Assembly: GCA_900546775.1 (NCBI GenBank)
Contig: UREM01000002.1
Location: forward strand, 1 to 64,000
Origin: an uncultured Collinsella sp.
Lineage (GTDB): Bacteria > Actinomycetota > Coriobacteriia > Coriobacteriales > Coriobacteriaceae
Reading direction: 5' to 3'
Length of the DNA stretch: 64,000 bases
The position numbers were made by a program, and so were the translations under genes. The notes under the pieces are model-generated. The model worked only from the letters and a program-made list of their open reading frames with translations, did not search any database and was not told the origin of the DNA. Shown piece after piece: positions 45,360 through 53,729 of the stretch; within the stretch, counting starts at the first letter, position 1; each line of letters starts with the position of its first letter.

Positions 45360-48137
45360 CTATTTACGACCGAACTTGATTTTGATTGCACGCTTTAAAG
45401 CATACTTGCCAAGGCTCGGGAGCTTTTGCTCGTATTTGACCATCGTGGAGCACTCGGGGCGATCGCGATCCAGATGGATGGCATCGAACGCGCACTTGGT
45501 GGTGCACAGGCCGCAGCCGATGCACTTGTTGGGGTCGACGATTGAGGCACCGCAGCCAAGGCAACGGGCGGTCTCGGCGCGCACCTGCTCTTCGGTAAAG
45601 GTCTCGACGTACTCGCTGAAGGGCGCGGCCTTCTCGCGCTCGTGGTCCACGTGGGCAACCTCACGGCTCGCGTTGTCATAGCTCTCGATCACGACATCGT
45701 CGCGGTCGAGCGCGGCGTAGCGGCGCTGGTTGCGGCCGATGGTGAGCGTGGAGCCCGGCTGCACAAAGCGGTGGATGGACACCGCAGCCTCGTGACCGGC
45801 GGCGATAGCGTCGATGGCGAAGCTGGGACCGGTGTAGACGTCACCACCCACAAAGATGTCGGGTTCGGCGGTCTGGTAGGTCTGGGGATCGGCAAGGGCA
45901 CCCTGACCACGGCCAAGCTCCACCTTGGAGCCAGCCAGCAGGTCGCCCCACACGATGGACTGGCCGATGGACATGACGACACGGTCAGCATCGACACGGC
46001 GTAGATCGTTCTCGTCGTACTCGGGCGCAAAACGGCCTTCGTCGTCAAAGACACGCGTGCAGCGCTTGAAGGTGATACCGCACACACGACCGGCCTCGTC
46101 CAGGTGGACCTCCTTGGGACCCCAACCGCAGCTGATGTGCGCGCCGTCCTCGATGGCCTCGCGACGCTCTTCCTCGCTGGCGGGCATCTGTGCCTCGCTC
46201 TCCAGGCAGAACATCTCAACGTGCTCGGAACCCAGACGGCAGGCGTTGCGGGCAACGTCGATGGCCACGTTGCCGCCGCCCACCACGATGGTGCGGCCGG
46301 GCAGCGCGTCAATCTTGCCGCTGTTGACCTCGCGCAAAAAGTCGACGGCCACGGTCACACCCTCGGCGTCCTCGCCCGGAATGTCGGCAAGGCGGCCGCC
46401 CTGGCAGCCAATAGCCACGTAGAAGGCCTTAAAACCCTGCGTGCGCAGCTCATCGAGCGTCACGTCACGGCCGACTTCCACGCCATAGCGGAACTCGGCA
46501 CCCATCAGGCGAATGATCTCGACCTCGGCCTCGATAACATCCTTCTGCAGCTTAAAGCTGGGAATGCCGTAGGTGAGCATGCCACCCGGGCGCTCGTTTT
46601 TCTCGAACACGACGGGCTTGTAGCCCTTCTCGGCAAGATAGAAAGCGCAGGACAGACCGGCCGGGCCGGCACCGATGATGGCAATCTTCTGGTCGAAGCC
46701 GCCAGCGCGCGTCGGCGTCACCACGGGCGGGACGTAGCGGGTCGCAGCGTCCAGATCGCGCTGGGCGATAAACTTCTTGACTTCGTCGATAGCCACGGCG
46801 GCGTCCACACGACCGCGGGTGCAGGCATCCTCACAGCGGCGGTTGCACACACGGCCGCAGATAGCGGGCAGCGGGTTCTCGCGCTTGATGAGTGCCAGTG
46901 CCTCGTCATAGCGGCCCTGCGCCGCGAGCTTCAGATAGCCCTGAACGGCAACGTGCGCGGGGCAGGCCGTCTTGCAGGGCGCCGTGCCGGACTCATGCGT
47001 CTCGATGCGGTTGTCGTTGCGGTAGTTGGGCGACCACTTGGTGTAGTCCCACTTGGTGGCATCGGGCAGCTCCTGGCGCGGATACTCGGGCACCTTGCCG
47101 CCGGCCTTTTTGCTGCAGAGCTTCTGGCCGAGCTTGGCGGCACCGGCCGGGCACACCTCAACGCAGCGACCGCAGGCTACGCACTTGTCCTTCTCGACCT
47201 TGGCGACATAGGCCGAGCGCGACAGGTTGGGCGTGTTGAACAGCTGCGAGGTGCGCAGGGCGTAGCACACGTTGACGTTGCAGTTACAGATGGCGAAGAT
47301 CTTGTTCTCGCCGTCGATGTTGGTGATCTGGTGCACAAAGCCGTTGTCCTCGGCCTGGCGCAAGATGTCGTAGACCTCCTCGCGCGTCACATAGTGGCCG
47401 CGGTCGGTCTCGACCACATAGTCGGCCATATCGCCCACGGCAATGCACCAGTCGGCGGGGTCGTCGGCGCAGCCCTCGCCCATCACACGACGGCTCGCGC
47501 GGCAGCTGCAGGTGCTGGCGGCATACTTACCCTCGTATTTGTCGAGCCAATGCTCGATATGCTCGATCGGCACCGACGTGCTCGCGGCATCGATGGCCTT
47601 CTCAACCGGAATGACATGCATGCCGATGCCGGCACCACCGGGCGGCACCATCGGCGTGGCCTTGGACAGCGGTCCCTTGGACGCCTGCTCAAAGAACTTG
47701 GCATAGACCGGGTGCTCCTCGAGCTGGCTCACGCGCATGTTGAGGAACTCGGCGGAACCCGGCACCAGCATGGGCAGCACCCACTGCTTGGCGCGCTCGG
47801 GATTTTCCCAGTTGTACTCGAGCAGACCCGTGTAGCTCATGTCGTCGAGCATCTTCTCGATATCGGCCTCGGGCATGCCGGTGAGCTTGACCATCTCGGG
47901 CAGCGTATAGGGACGGCGCATCTTCATCTTGCAGAGCACTTCGGCCTGCTCGTCGGTTGCGGCCTCGGCAAACGACCAGTACTCGTAGCCCAGCAGCTCG
48001 TCGCGATGCAGCAGGCGGTTGGTGCAGTGCTCACACAGCTTGACAATGGCCTCGCGCGGATGCTCCGGCAGCGGCGGCACGAACTCCGCGCCGATATCGG
48101 GCTCGGTGTAGCTAATCCCCGGTCCGTTGAGAATCAT
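45360..48137 (-). CDS. multi-cluster FAD/NAD(P)-dependent oxidoreductase, GltD-like
   Basis: This 925-residue cytosolic protein has several parts. Residues 1-310 are an unrecognised region with winged-helix-like sequence and Cys motifs (CEHC at 35-38, CSCRASRRVMGEGC near 210-223, CNCNVNVC near 284-291). A 4Fe-4S motif CVACGRCVEVC (319-329) follows. Residues 388-780 resemble glutamate synthase small subunit, with FAD site IIGAGPAGLSC (487-497) and NADPH site VVGGGNVAID (618-627). The end has Cys-rich CLGC and CIGCGLCTTKC (872-882). It likely moves electrons between NAD(P)H and ferredoxin-type partners; the substrate is unknown. AAGGGAC precedes the ATG. Confidence 0.85.
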   Translation of the reverse strand: MILNGPGISYTEPDIGAEFVPPLPEHPREAIVKLCEHCTNRLLHRDELLGYEYWSFAEAATDEQAEVLCKMKMRRPYTLPEMVKLTGMPEADIEKMLDDMSYTGLLEYNWENPERAKQWVLPMLVPGSAEFLNMRVSQLEEHPVYAKFFEQASKGPLSKATPMVPPGGAGIGMHVIPVEKAIDAASTSVPIEHIEHWLDKYEGKYAASTCSCRASRRVMGEGCADDPADWCIAVGDMADYVVETDRGHYVTREEVYDILRQAEDNGFVHQITNIDGENKIFAICNCNVNVCYALRTSQLFNTPNLSRSAYVAKVEKDKCVACGRCVEVCPAGAAKLGQKLCSKKAGGKVPEYPRQELPDATKWDYTKWSPNYRNDNRIETHESGTAPCKTACPAHVAVQGYLKLAAQGRYDEALALIKRENPLPAICGRVCNRRCEDACTRGRVDAAVAIDEVKKFIAQRDLDAATRYVPPVVTPTRAGGFDQKIAIIGAGPAGLSCAFYLAEKGYKPVVFEKNERPGGMLTYGIPSFKLQKDVIEAEVEIIRLMGAEFRYGVEVGRDVTLDELRTQGFKAFYVAIGCQGGRLADIPGEDAEGVTVAVDFLREVNSGKIDALPGRTIVVGGGNVAIDVARNACRLGSEHVEMFCLESEAQMPASEEERREAIEDGAHISCGWGPKEVHLDEAGRVCGITFKRCTRVFDDEGRFAPEYDENDLRRVDADRVVMSIGQSIVWGDLLAGSKVELGRGQGALADPQTYQTAEPDIFVGGDVYTGPSFAIDAIAAGHEAAVSIHRFVQPGSTLTIGRNQRRYAALDRDDVVIESYDNASREVAHVDHEREKAAPFSEYVETFTEEQVRAETARCLGCGASIVDPNKCIGCGLCTTKCAFDAIHLDRDRPECSTMVKYEQKLPSLGKYALKRAIKIKFGRK

Positions 48138-48231
48138 GGTTGTCCCTTCTCTTGCCGCAGCCCGACGAGGCCGCAGCGCCCCTCTTTTTTTGCAGGCCGG
48201 GCATGCCCCCCATGCCGTTCACCCGCCATTG

Positions 48232-48269
48232 TTGACATTGTGTCAAAAACAGTATTGACGAACCGTCAA
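48232..48269. promoter_or_regulatory. two perfect palindromes, probable TetR operators
   Basis: TTGACATTGTGTCAA (48232-48246) and TTGACGAACCGTCAA (48255-48269) are perfect 15-nt palindromes with 3-nt centres, 23 bp apart centre to centre. They lie in the 190-bp gap between the divergent oxidoreductase and TetR genes. Both halves also resemble -35 elements, so binding would block transcription on either side. Confidence 0.8.
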
Positions 48270-48327
48270 CAATATTCAAGACTGTTAGGTGAACGGTCGG
48301 GCTCAAACGGACGAAAGGCGGCAAAAC

Positions 48328-48990
48328 ATGGGCAACAACACAGCAGATACCTCTGTGGCCGACGCCGTCCCCGCACCCGACAGCGCGGCAAAGCGCTTGA
48401 CGGGCGACGAACGCCGTCGCGAGATCCTCGATGCCGTGCGCACCGTAAGCTCCGAGCTGGGCGTGTCCCACTTATCGGTATCGGCCGTGACCAAGCGAGC
48501 CGGCTGCACGCGTTCATTGTTCTACCACTACTTTGCCGATATGGACGCCGCCGTCACCGCCGTCATGGACGAGGCAATCGACGGTTTTATCTCCGAGCTC
48601 GAGCAGTGGAATGCCAGCCGCATCGTCGGTGATATCGAGGGCGCACTCGACACCGTCGCCCCGCTCTTTAAGCGCCTGGTCGCCAGCGGCCACGAGCTGC
48701 CGAGTACGCTCACCTCGAGCAGCGGCGCGCTCTACGGCGGCTTTTTGCACAACGTGGTCCAGCGCGTGGCACAGTATATCTGCGACACCACCGTGGTGGA
48801 TTTTGTCGCCCATCACGAGCTGCGCATCGACCATGTCTACGAGACGTTCTACACCCTCATCATGGGACTGTTGATGTATATCCGCACGCACCCCGATGTG
48901 CCCGACGAGACGGTCAAGGAAATCATCGCCTCGACACTCCACATCGAGGGCTATACCGCCAAGTATCCGGAGCGCAAGCCCCAGAACTGA
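48328..48990 (+). CDS. TetR family transcriptional regulator
   Basis: This 220-residue regulator has an N-terminal TetR helix-turn-helix (about 30-77) with RREILDAVRTV, LSVSAVTKRAGCTRSLFYHY and FADMDAAVTAVMDE. The C-terminal part is a helical ligand-binding domain with no close family I can name. I chose the ATG at 48328, which has AAAGGCGG upstream, over a GTG 39 nt earlier. It diverges from the oxidoreductase gene, with two palindromes between them, so it probably represses that gene and itself. The DUF5692-like gene follows after 63 nt and may share its transcript. Confidence 0.9.
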   Translation: MGNNTADTSVADAVPAPDSAAKRLTGDERRREILDAVRTVSSELGVSHLSVSAVTKRAGCTRSLFYHYFADMDAAVTAVMDEAIDGFISELEQWNASRIVGDIEGALDTVAPLFKRLVASGHELPSTLTSSSGALYGGFLHNVVQRVAQYICDTTVVDFVAHHELRIDHVYETFYTLIMGLLMYIRTHPDVPDETVKEIIASTLHIEGYTAKYPERKPQN

Positions 48991-49053
48991 CGACATTTGT
49001 CCAAACTGCCCGCGATCGGAAGAGGGGCCGCGGGCGTGTGAAAGGAGAGCAGC

Positions 49054-50061
49054 ATGCTGTTCGATGTTTGGGGTAGCGATACCCTTATCCACTGGGCCGG
49101 CTGGGCCATGGTCTTTATTGGCCTGATCGTGCTCAACGAGGTCGGCCGCCGCACCAAGCTGGGCGCGGCCATCATCTTTGGCGTGGCTCCGCTGGCCATG
49201 ACCATCTACTGCGTCGCCATCGCCATCGGCGTTTCGCAGGGCGCCGAGTGGGCGCTCACCAACCCCACCCATGTGTACCAGAACAGCTGGTTCCACTACG
49301 CCAAGGTCTACGCGGCGTTGGCCGGTTGCTGGGGCTTCATCGCCATTAAGTATCAGTGGGGCAAGATCGGCAAGGCACACTGGTTCCGCGCGTGGCCGTT
49401 TGTGATCGTCGCCATCAACATCATGATCGCCGTCGTGTCCGACTTTGAGAGCGCCTATCACTTCTTTGTCCTGGGCCAGTCCACTTGGGTCACCTCCGAA
49501 GGTGCTACGCAGCTTGCCGGCTGGAACAACGTGTTCAACGGCATCGCCGGTATCATCAACATCTTCTGCATGACCGGTTGGTGGAGCGTCTACGCCTCCG
49601 AGGACAAGACCGACATGCTGTGGCCCGACATGACCTGGGTCTACATCATCGCCTACGATATCTGGAACTTCTGCTACACCTACAACTGCCTGCCCACCCA
49701 CTCCTGGTTCTGCGGCTTTGCGCTGCTGCTGGCGCCCACCGTCGCCGCCTTTATCTGGAACAAGGGCGGCTGGATCCAGAATCGCGCCTTTACGCTTGCC
49801 ATTTGGTGCATGTTTGCCCAGGTGTTCCCCTACTTCCAGGAGGAGTCCATCTTTGTGACCCACTCCACGCTCGACCCCGGCGCCGCTACCGCGGTCTCGA
49901 TCGCCGCACTGGTCGCCAACGTCGCCGCGATCATCTACATCGCCTACCGCGCCAAGAAGCTCGGCCGCAATCCCTACAAGCAGGATGTCTTTGAGGGCAC
50001 CAGCGATTGGGAGAAGGCCACCGCCCGCCGCGCCAAGGTGGATTACGCGCACGCCGAGTAA
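49054..50061 (+). CDS. DUF5692-like multi-pass membrane protein
   Basis: This 335-residue protein has about 8-9 membrane helices and is unusually rich in Trp, Phe and Tyr. Recognisable parts are GWAMVFIGLIVLNEVGRR near the start, WGKIGKAHWFRAWPF, and YDIWNFCYTYNCLPTHSW. To my knowledge this pattern fits DUF5692, a family of unknown function common in Coriobacteriia. AAAGGAG lies 6 nt before the ATG. It follows the TetR gene and is ended by a strong terminator. It may be a membrane partner of the divergent oxidoreductase, which is inference. Confidence 0.7.
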   Translation: MLFDVWGSDTLIHWAGWAMVFIGLIVLNEVGRRTKLGAAIIFGVAPLAMTIYCVAIAIGVSQGAEWALTNPTHVYQNSWFHYAKVYAALAGCWGFIAIKYQWGKIGKAHWFRAWPFVIVAINIMIAVVSDFESAYHFFVLGQSTWVTSEGATQLAGWNNVFNGIAGIINIFCMTGWWSVYASEDKTDMLWPDMTWVYIIAYDIWNFCYTYNCLPTHSWFCGFALLLAPTVAAFIWNKGGWIQNRAFTLAIWCMFAQVFPYFQEESIFVTHSTLDPGAATAVSIAALVANVAAIIYIAYRAKKLGRNPYKQDVFEGTSDWEKATARRAKVDYAHAE

Positions 50062-50130
50062 CATGTTGGTCGCTGTTGGCGCTTGGGCATAGGCCCGCCC
50101 GCCAGGATTTTCAATCCAATGTCTCGCAGA

Positions 50131-50169
50131 GCCCCCGGAAAGCGTTTCGCTCGCTTTTCGGGGGCTTTT
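50131..50169 (+). terminator. intrinsic terminator after the DUF5692-like gene
   Basis: GCCCCCGGAAAGCG pairs with CGCTTTTCGGGGGC (one A-C or wobble position tolerated) around TTTCGCT and is followed by TTTTG. It ends the tetR-DUF5692 transcript. Confidence 0.88.
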
Positions 50170-50298
50170 GTCGTTGCGTCCCTATTCATCTATTCAAAAA
50201 CATGCGCATATATAAAATCGGATTTCAAATCATGCGGCGGCTCTATGGGGTCCCGTTTTTGGGTACAGTGTTGTCCCGATATTGAGCTTGGGGGATAT

Positions 50299-51801
50299 AT
50301 GAAAGATGAGACGACAGGCCAAGAGGACGCGGCCCAAGATGCAGAAGCGTGTGCCGAGGCCCTGGAGAGCCTAGACCAGATCGCGCTGGCCGAGATTGCA
50401 TTTGACGATTCGAGCATTGATGTGCAGGATGAGCCGGAAATCGAGGCGCAGCCCGATGATCAGGATGCAAAAGACGATGGCGCCGCGCCCACCGAAGACG
50501 AGGCGGGGCACGAGGAATCCGAATGTGAGGCCGACGACCAGACCGAATCCGATACGAGCGAGGAAACCATCTTGCTCGACAGCTTACCGACCGAGGATTC
50601 GCTGACCCGCGAGCTCCCCGGCCTAGGTTCTGCTCCTGTCGTGGACGAGACCATCGCCATGGGCGATATTCCCCTACCGTCCGTTCCTTCGGCACGCGAA
50701 GCCGAGGTTCGTCATCGCAAGATGTCGCCCAAGCGCCGCAACCTGATGGTTGCCGGCGTTGTGGCCGTCGCGCTCGTCGCCGGCGGCGCAGGCTACGCAG
50801 CCTGGAACGGATACCGGCAAGAGCAGGCTGCCATCACCGCCGCCAATGCCCACACGATGATGTCGGTGCAGATTGGCATACATGCCGCGGGACTCGACTG
50901 TTCCGCCGGCTCCAAGATTCCCGTACAAGTGAGTGGCCAGGATTCTGACGGATCCTCCGTGAGCGAAACACTCTATGTTGACGAGCACGGCCGTGGCATC
51001 AAACTGCTACCCGGTGACTACACGCTCTCCATCGCCGCCTCCCCCATCACGTCCGACGGTACCGTCTATACCGTGCCGACCACCAAGGCGCAGGTCACGA
51101 TCAAGAGCGATGGGCAGGATTTGAGTGCCCAGGCCACCTTTAAGCTCAAGGTGCCTTCGGCCGACACGGTGACTGACGACCAGATCGATGCCGCCGCCAA
51201 GTATGCCGAAGAAGGCGGCGCGAGCTCTGCCGCCGCGGCAAAGATACTCCAGCAGGCGGCAATTACGCGCCGCGATGCCGCCGCCAACGCCGTAAGCGCA
51301 AGCGAGGCACAGTCCGCCCGTGATGCCGACGCCCGTCACAAGGCAACCGACCTCTACCAGCTCGATATCCCCGTCGAATGGTACGGCAAGGTCGAGACTT
51401 GGCAAAATGGCAGCACGCTGTGCATCTATCTTGCCGGCGACACGAACACGCCGATTGTGACGCTCGTCGCGGTGCGCGAGGGCGAGAGCTTTACGCCCGA
51501 TGAGGGCGATACGGTTTTGGGTGCGGCCAACCTAGGCAACGGTTATACCGTCTACGCCAGCGGCCCCGTCTATCCGTACGTGGTGCCCCAGACCATCAAC
51601 GGACGGACGCAGAATCCCGTGTCAACCTACCCCATGGACACGGCCATTGAGCTTGTCGAGCTTACGACCGGCAACCGCTACACCTATAGCCAGATCAAGA
51701 ACGTACTGGTCGGCAAAGAGGGCAAAGCCGACGCCGCGACCAAACTCGAGACCGACTACCTCGCCCAGATTCTGATGCCGAGCATCAAAGCCCAGGACTA
51801 G
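50299..51801 (+). CDS. acidic membrane-anchored protein of unknown function
   Basis: This 500-residue protein has a very acidic cytosolic N-terminus (about 1-130, rich in Glu and Asp), a basic stop-transfer stretch, one membrane helix (about 149-168) and an extracellular part of about 330 residues. The outer part has a beta-rich segment (about 200-285), an Ala-rich helical segment (about 290-350) and another beta-rich segment ending near the C-terminus. I recognise no family. GGGGG lies 5 nt before the chosen ATG; earlier in-frame starts cross the terminator upstream and are rejected. It resembles kinase-type or extracellular-sensor proteins in layout only. Confidence 0.75.
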   Translation: MKDETTGQEDAAQDAEACAEALESLDQIALAEIAFDDSSIDVQDEPEIEAQPDDQDAKDDGAAPTEDEAGHEESECEADDQTESDTSEETILLDSLPTEDSLTRELPGLGSAPVVDETIAMGDIPLPSVPSAREAEVRHRKMSPKRRNLMVAGVVAVALVAGGAGYAAWNGYRQEQAAITAANAHTMMSVQIGIHAAGLDCSAGSKIPVQVSGQDSDGSSVSETLYVDEHGRGIKLLPGDYTLSIAASPITSDGTVYTVPTTKAQVTIKSDGQDLSAQATFKLKVPSADTVTDDQIDAAAKYAEEGGASSAAAAKILQQAAITRRDAAANAVSASEAQSARDADARHKATDLYQLDIPVEWYGKVETWQNGSTLCIYLAGDTNTPIVTLVAVREGESFTPDEGDTVLGAANLGNGYTVYASGPVYPYVVPQTINGRTQNPVSTYPMDTAIELVELTTGNRYTYSQIKNVLVGKEGKADAATKLETDYLAQILMPSIKAQD

Positions 51802-51845
51802 CGGACCATGACACCTGAGTCCTGGCCTCGCAAATCCATAGACGA

Positions 51846-53198
51846 TTAGGAAAGGAGCCACTTCCATGCGGGCGCAGCATGTACCACGCCGTGTTTGCAT
51901 GGAATATCGGCCTGCTCATCCATGGTAACGATTGTCGACTCACCAAGATCGAATTGGGCCATCGAGGCATCAAGCGCGGCAATTTCGCGCTCGCGCGTTT
52001 TCTCGCTTGTCATATCCACACTTACCTGAATCAGGCCGTAAGCCTGCATGAGCAGTGCATCCCCAGCCACAAAGTCCACCTCATGGCTCTTGCTCTTCTC
52101 TTTGATCAGCAGGCGGCAGACCGAACCGGACCGCACGGCTGGAGCCCTTCTTCTGAGCGCATTGAACACCGCAGTCTCGAGCCTCTGGCCCTGATCAAAT
52201 GCCGATGCGGGAGAGAATGCTCCGAACATCGCAGGATCGACAGCGTAGACTTTAGATGCGGACCGCGCATTATTTGCAAGTGAGCGCGTGAACTCCGGCA
52301 CCGAAAACAACAGGTAGGCGTCCTCGTAATACTCAAGTAAGTCGCCGAGCGAATTACGACTGACGGGTATCTGCCTACTTTTGAACTCGTTGTACACCTT
52401 GTTCACTGACAGCTCTCGTGCCGAAGATGCCATACACCGCGTCAGGAACAGTGAAGCCAAACGAGGGTTCTTGATGTCGTAGCGCTCAACGACGTCCATG
52501 GCGACCGTTCGCGACGCATATTCCTGTAGCAGCTGAATCGCGTCCGCGGGCGTCTGCTCTAGCGTCGCGATGAATCCCCCTCGCTCAAGATATCCGATCA
52601 GATGATGTCGAAGCAGTGCTGCATCGCTCGATGAAAAGGGTGCATCCGGCTCAGGAACGCTCCCCGTCTTATATCGGACGTATTCCGAAAAACTCAACGG
52701 AAACAGCTCTCGCACAAGAGAGCGGCCCCTGAACTCGCTCTTAAGTTCCGAGGACAGCATCTTAGAAGAAGATCCCGTCACGTAGACGGTCGCTTTCTCC
52801 GTATCGACCACACGCCGCAGAAACGCACCCCATTCGGGAATTTCCTGGATTTCATCGAAGAAAATGTAGGCACCCTCGGTTCGAGCAGCAGGATATAGCG
52901 CATAGAATGTATCGAGCACGTCCGCTAGCAGCGACGGCTCATACGGACGCAAGCGCTCATCCTCAAAATTGAAATAAAGCATCCGGTCAAGCTCGATACC
53001 TTGACCCTGAAGCCGCTGCATCTCCTGATACAGGCGATACGTCTTTCCACAACGACGGGCTCCCACAATCAGATTTACGATGTTGTCGCGCTTGGGTTCC
53101 TGCGGGTTTCCCAGATCAAGGTCGCGCTCAAAGACCTGTGGAACTCCTTGTTGCTCAAAGTCCTTTATTTTCTGGGCCACCAAGTCGTTGAATGCCAT
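51846..53198 (-). CDS. AAA ATPase with DUF4143 domain
   Basis: This 450-residue protein has an AAA_14-type ATPase with Walker A GARRCGKT (46-53), Walker B YIFFDEIQEIPEW near 110 and VTGSSSKML as sensor. The C-terminal half carries DUF4143 and a VDFVAGDALLM...IQVSVDMT stretch like the degenerate nuclease fold of the family. It is only distantly similar to the ATPase at 15167-16528. GGAG lies 6 nt before the ATG, and an alternating motif array begins just upstream. The family is common on mobile DNA; its function is unknown. Confidence 0.85.
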   Translation of the reverse strand: MAFNDLVAQKIKDFEQQGVPQVFERDLDLGNPQEPKRDNIVNLIVGARRCGKTYRLYQEMQRLQGQGIELDRMLYFNFEDERLRPYEPSLLADVLDTFYALYPAARTEGAYIFFDEIQEIPEWGAFLRRVVDTEKATVYVTGSSSKMLSSELKSEFRGRSLVRELFPLSFSEYVRYKTGSVPEPDAPFSSSDAALLRHHLIGYLERGGFIATLEQTPADAIQLLQEYASRTVAMDVVERYDIKNPRLASLFLTRCMASSARELSVNKVYNEFKSRQIPVSRNSLGDLLEYYEDAYLLFSVPEFTRSLANNARSASKVYAVDPAMFGAFSPASAFDQGQRLETAVFNALRRRAPAVRSGSVCRLLIKEKSKSHEVDFVAGDALLMQAYGLIQVSVDMTSEKTREREIAALDASMAQFDLGESTIVTMDEQADIPCKHGVVHAAPAWKWLLS

Positions 53199-53206
53199 GA
53201 TTCTCC

Positions 53207-53297
53207 AATCTTGCTTATATGCTAATCAAGATTATATCGATTCTTGATTAGCAGGAGAGCAAGATTACGTGTAACTTGATTAGTAGCTAAGCAAGTT
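53207..53297. promoter_or_regulatory. six-copy alternating CTTGMTTAG motif array, candidate operator
   Basis: Six copies of CTTGMTTA(G) in alternating orientation make three inverted repeats. The outer pair is 53207-53215 with 53258-53266, the nested perfect 11-bp pair is 53221-53231 with 53242-53252, and a third pair is 53274-53283 with 53287-53296 (one mismatch). The array starts 9 nt upstream of the ATPase start codon and includes its ribosome-binding area. Confidence 0.8.
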
Positions 53298-53400
53298 TTT
53301 CTGTTGCCGAACATCAAAGGCCAGGGCTAGCGGCTCCTATTAGATGCTGGCTCACATAGCAGCCCAAGTAGCTAAAAGAGCCCCGTCCCAAATGAGCTAC

Positions 53401-53595
53401 TTAGCGCCAGGGGTCGGCTTCGAAGAGGGGCTCGCGCTCGGGGCGGCGATCGCTGTAGGGATCGTAGCCGTCGTCATCCTCGTTCTCGGCGCGGATATAG
53501 GGGTCGCGCGGCTTGGGTGCCGGCTTAGGCGCAGGCTTGGGTGCGGCGGGTGCTGCATCGGTCGCCGGTGCATTCGTCTCGTTCTCGTTTTTCAT
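53401..53595 (-). CDS. small Pro/Ala/Lys-rich protein
   Basis: This 64-residue protein is disordered: Asn/Glu-rich at the start, then a PAPKPAPKPAPKP stretch, then an acidic and aromatic tail (YIRAENEDDDGYDPYSDR). No domain is recognised. AAGGAG lies 8 nt before the ATG, which argues that it is translated. It lies downstream of clpB past a strong terminator, so it has its own promoter. It could be a small scaffold or interaction peptide, but this is not supported further. Confidence 0.6.
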   Translation of the reverse strand: MKNENETNAPATDAAPAAPKPAPKPAPKPRDPYIRAENEDDDGYDPYSDRRPEREPLFEADPWR

Positions 53596-53647
53596 CTGCG
53601 CATCTCCTTACCATGTACTCACGATCAGTACCATCGATTGTCGCACG

Positions 53648-53682
53648 AAAAAGGGCGGCGGACCCAATTGGATCCGCCGCCC
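53648..53682 (-). terminator. intrinsic terminator of clpB
   Basis: A 13-bp GC stem (GGGCGGCGGATCC with GGGTCCGCCGCCC, one G-T pair) with a short loop is followed on the minus strand by TTTTTCG. It ends 47 nt after the clpB stop. Confidence 0.92.
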
Positions 53683-53729
53683 TTGGTGTTTAGAGACGAC
53701 TGGTAGATTTTAAGGCATATCCCAAAAAT

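Noticed and set aside
46104-48632. Plus-strand frame antisense to the flavoprotein gene
   Set aside because: It also runs through the TetR gene region and contains no domain; the sense proteins are well supported.
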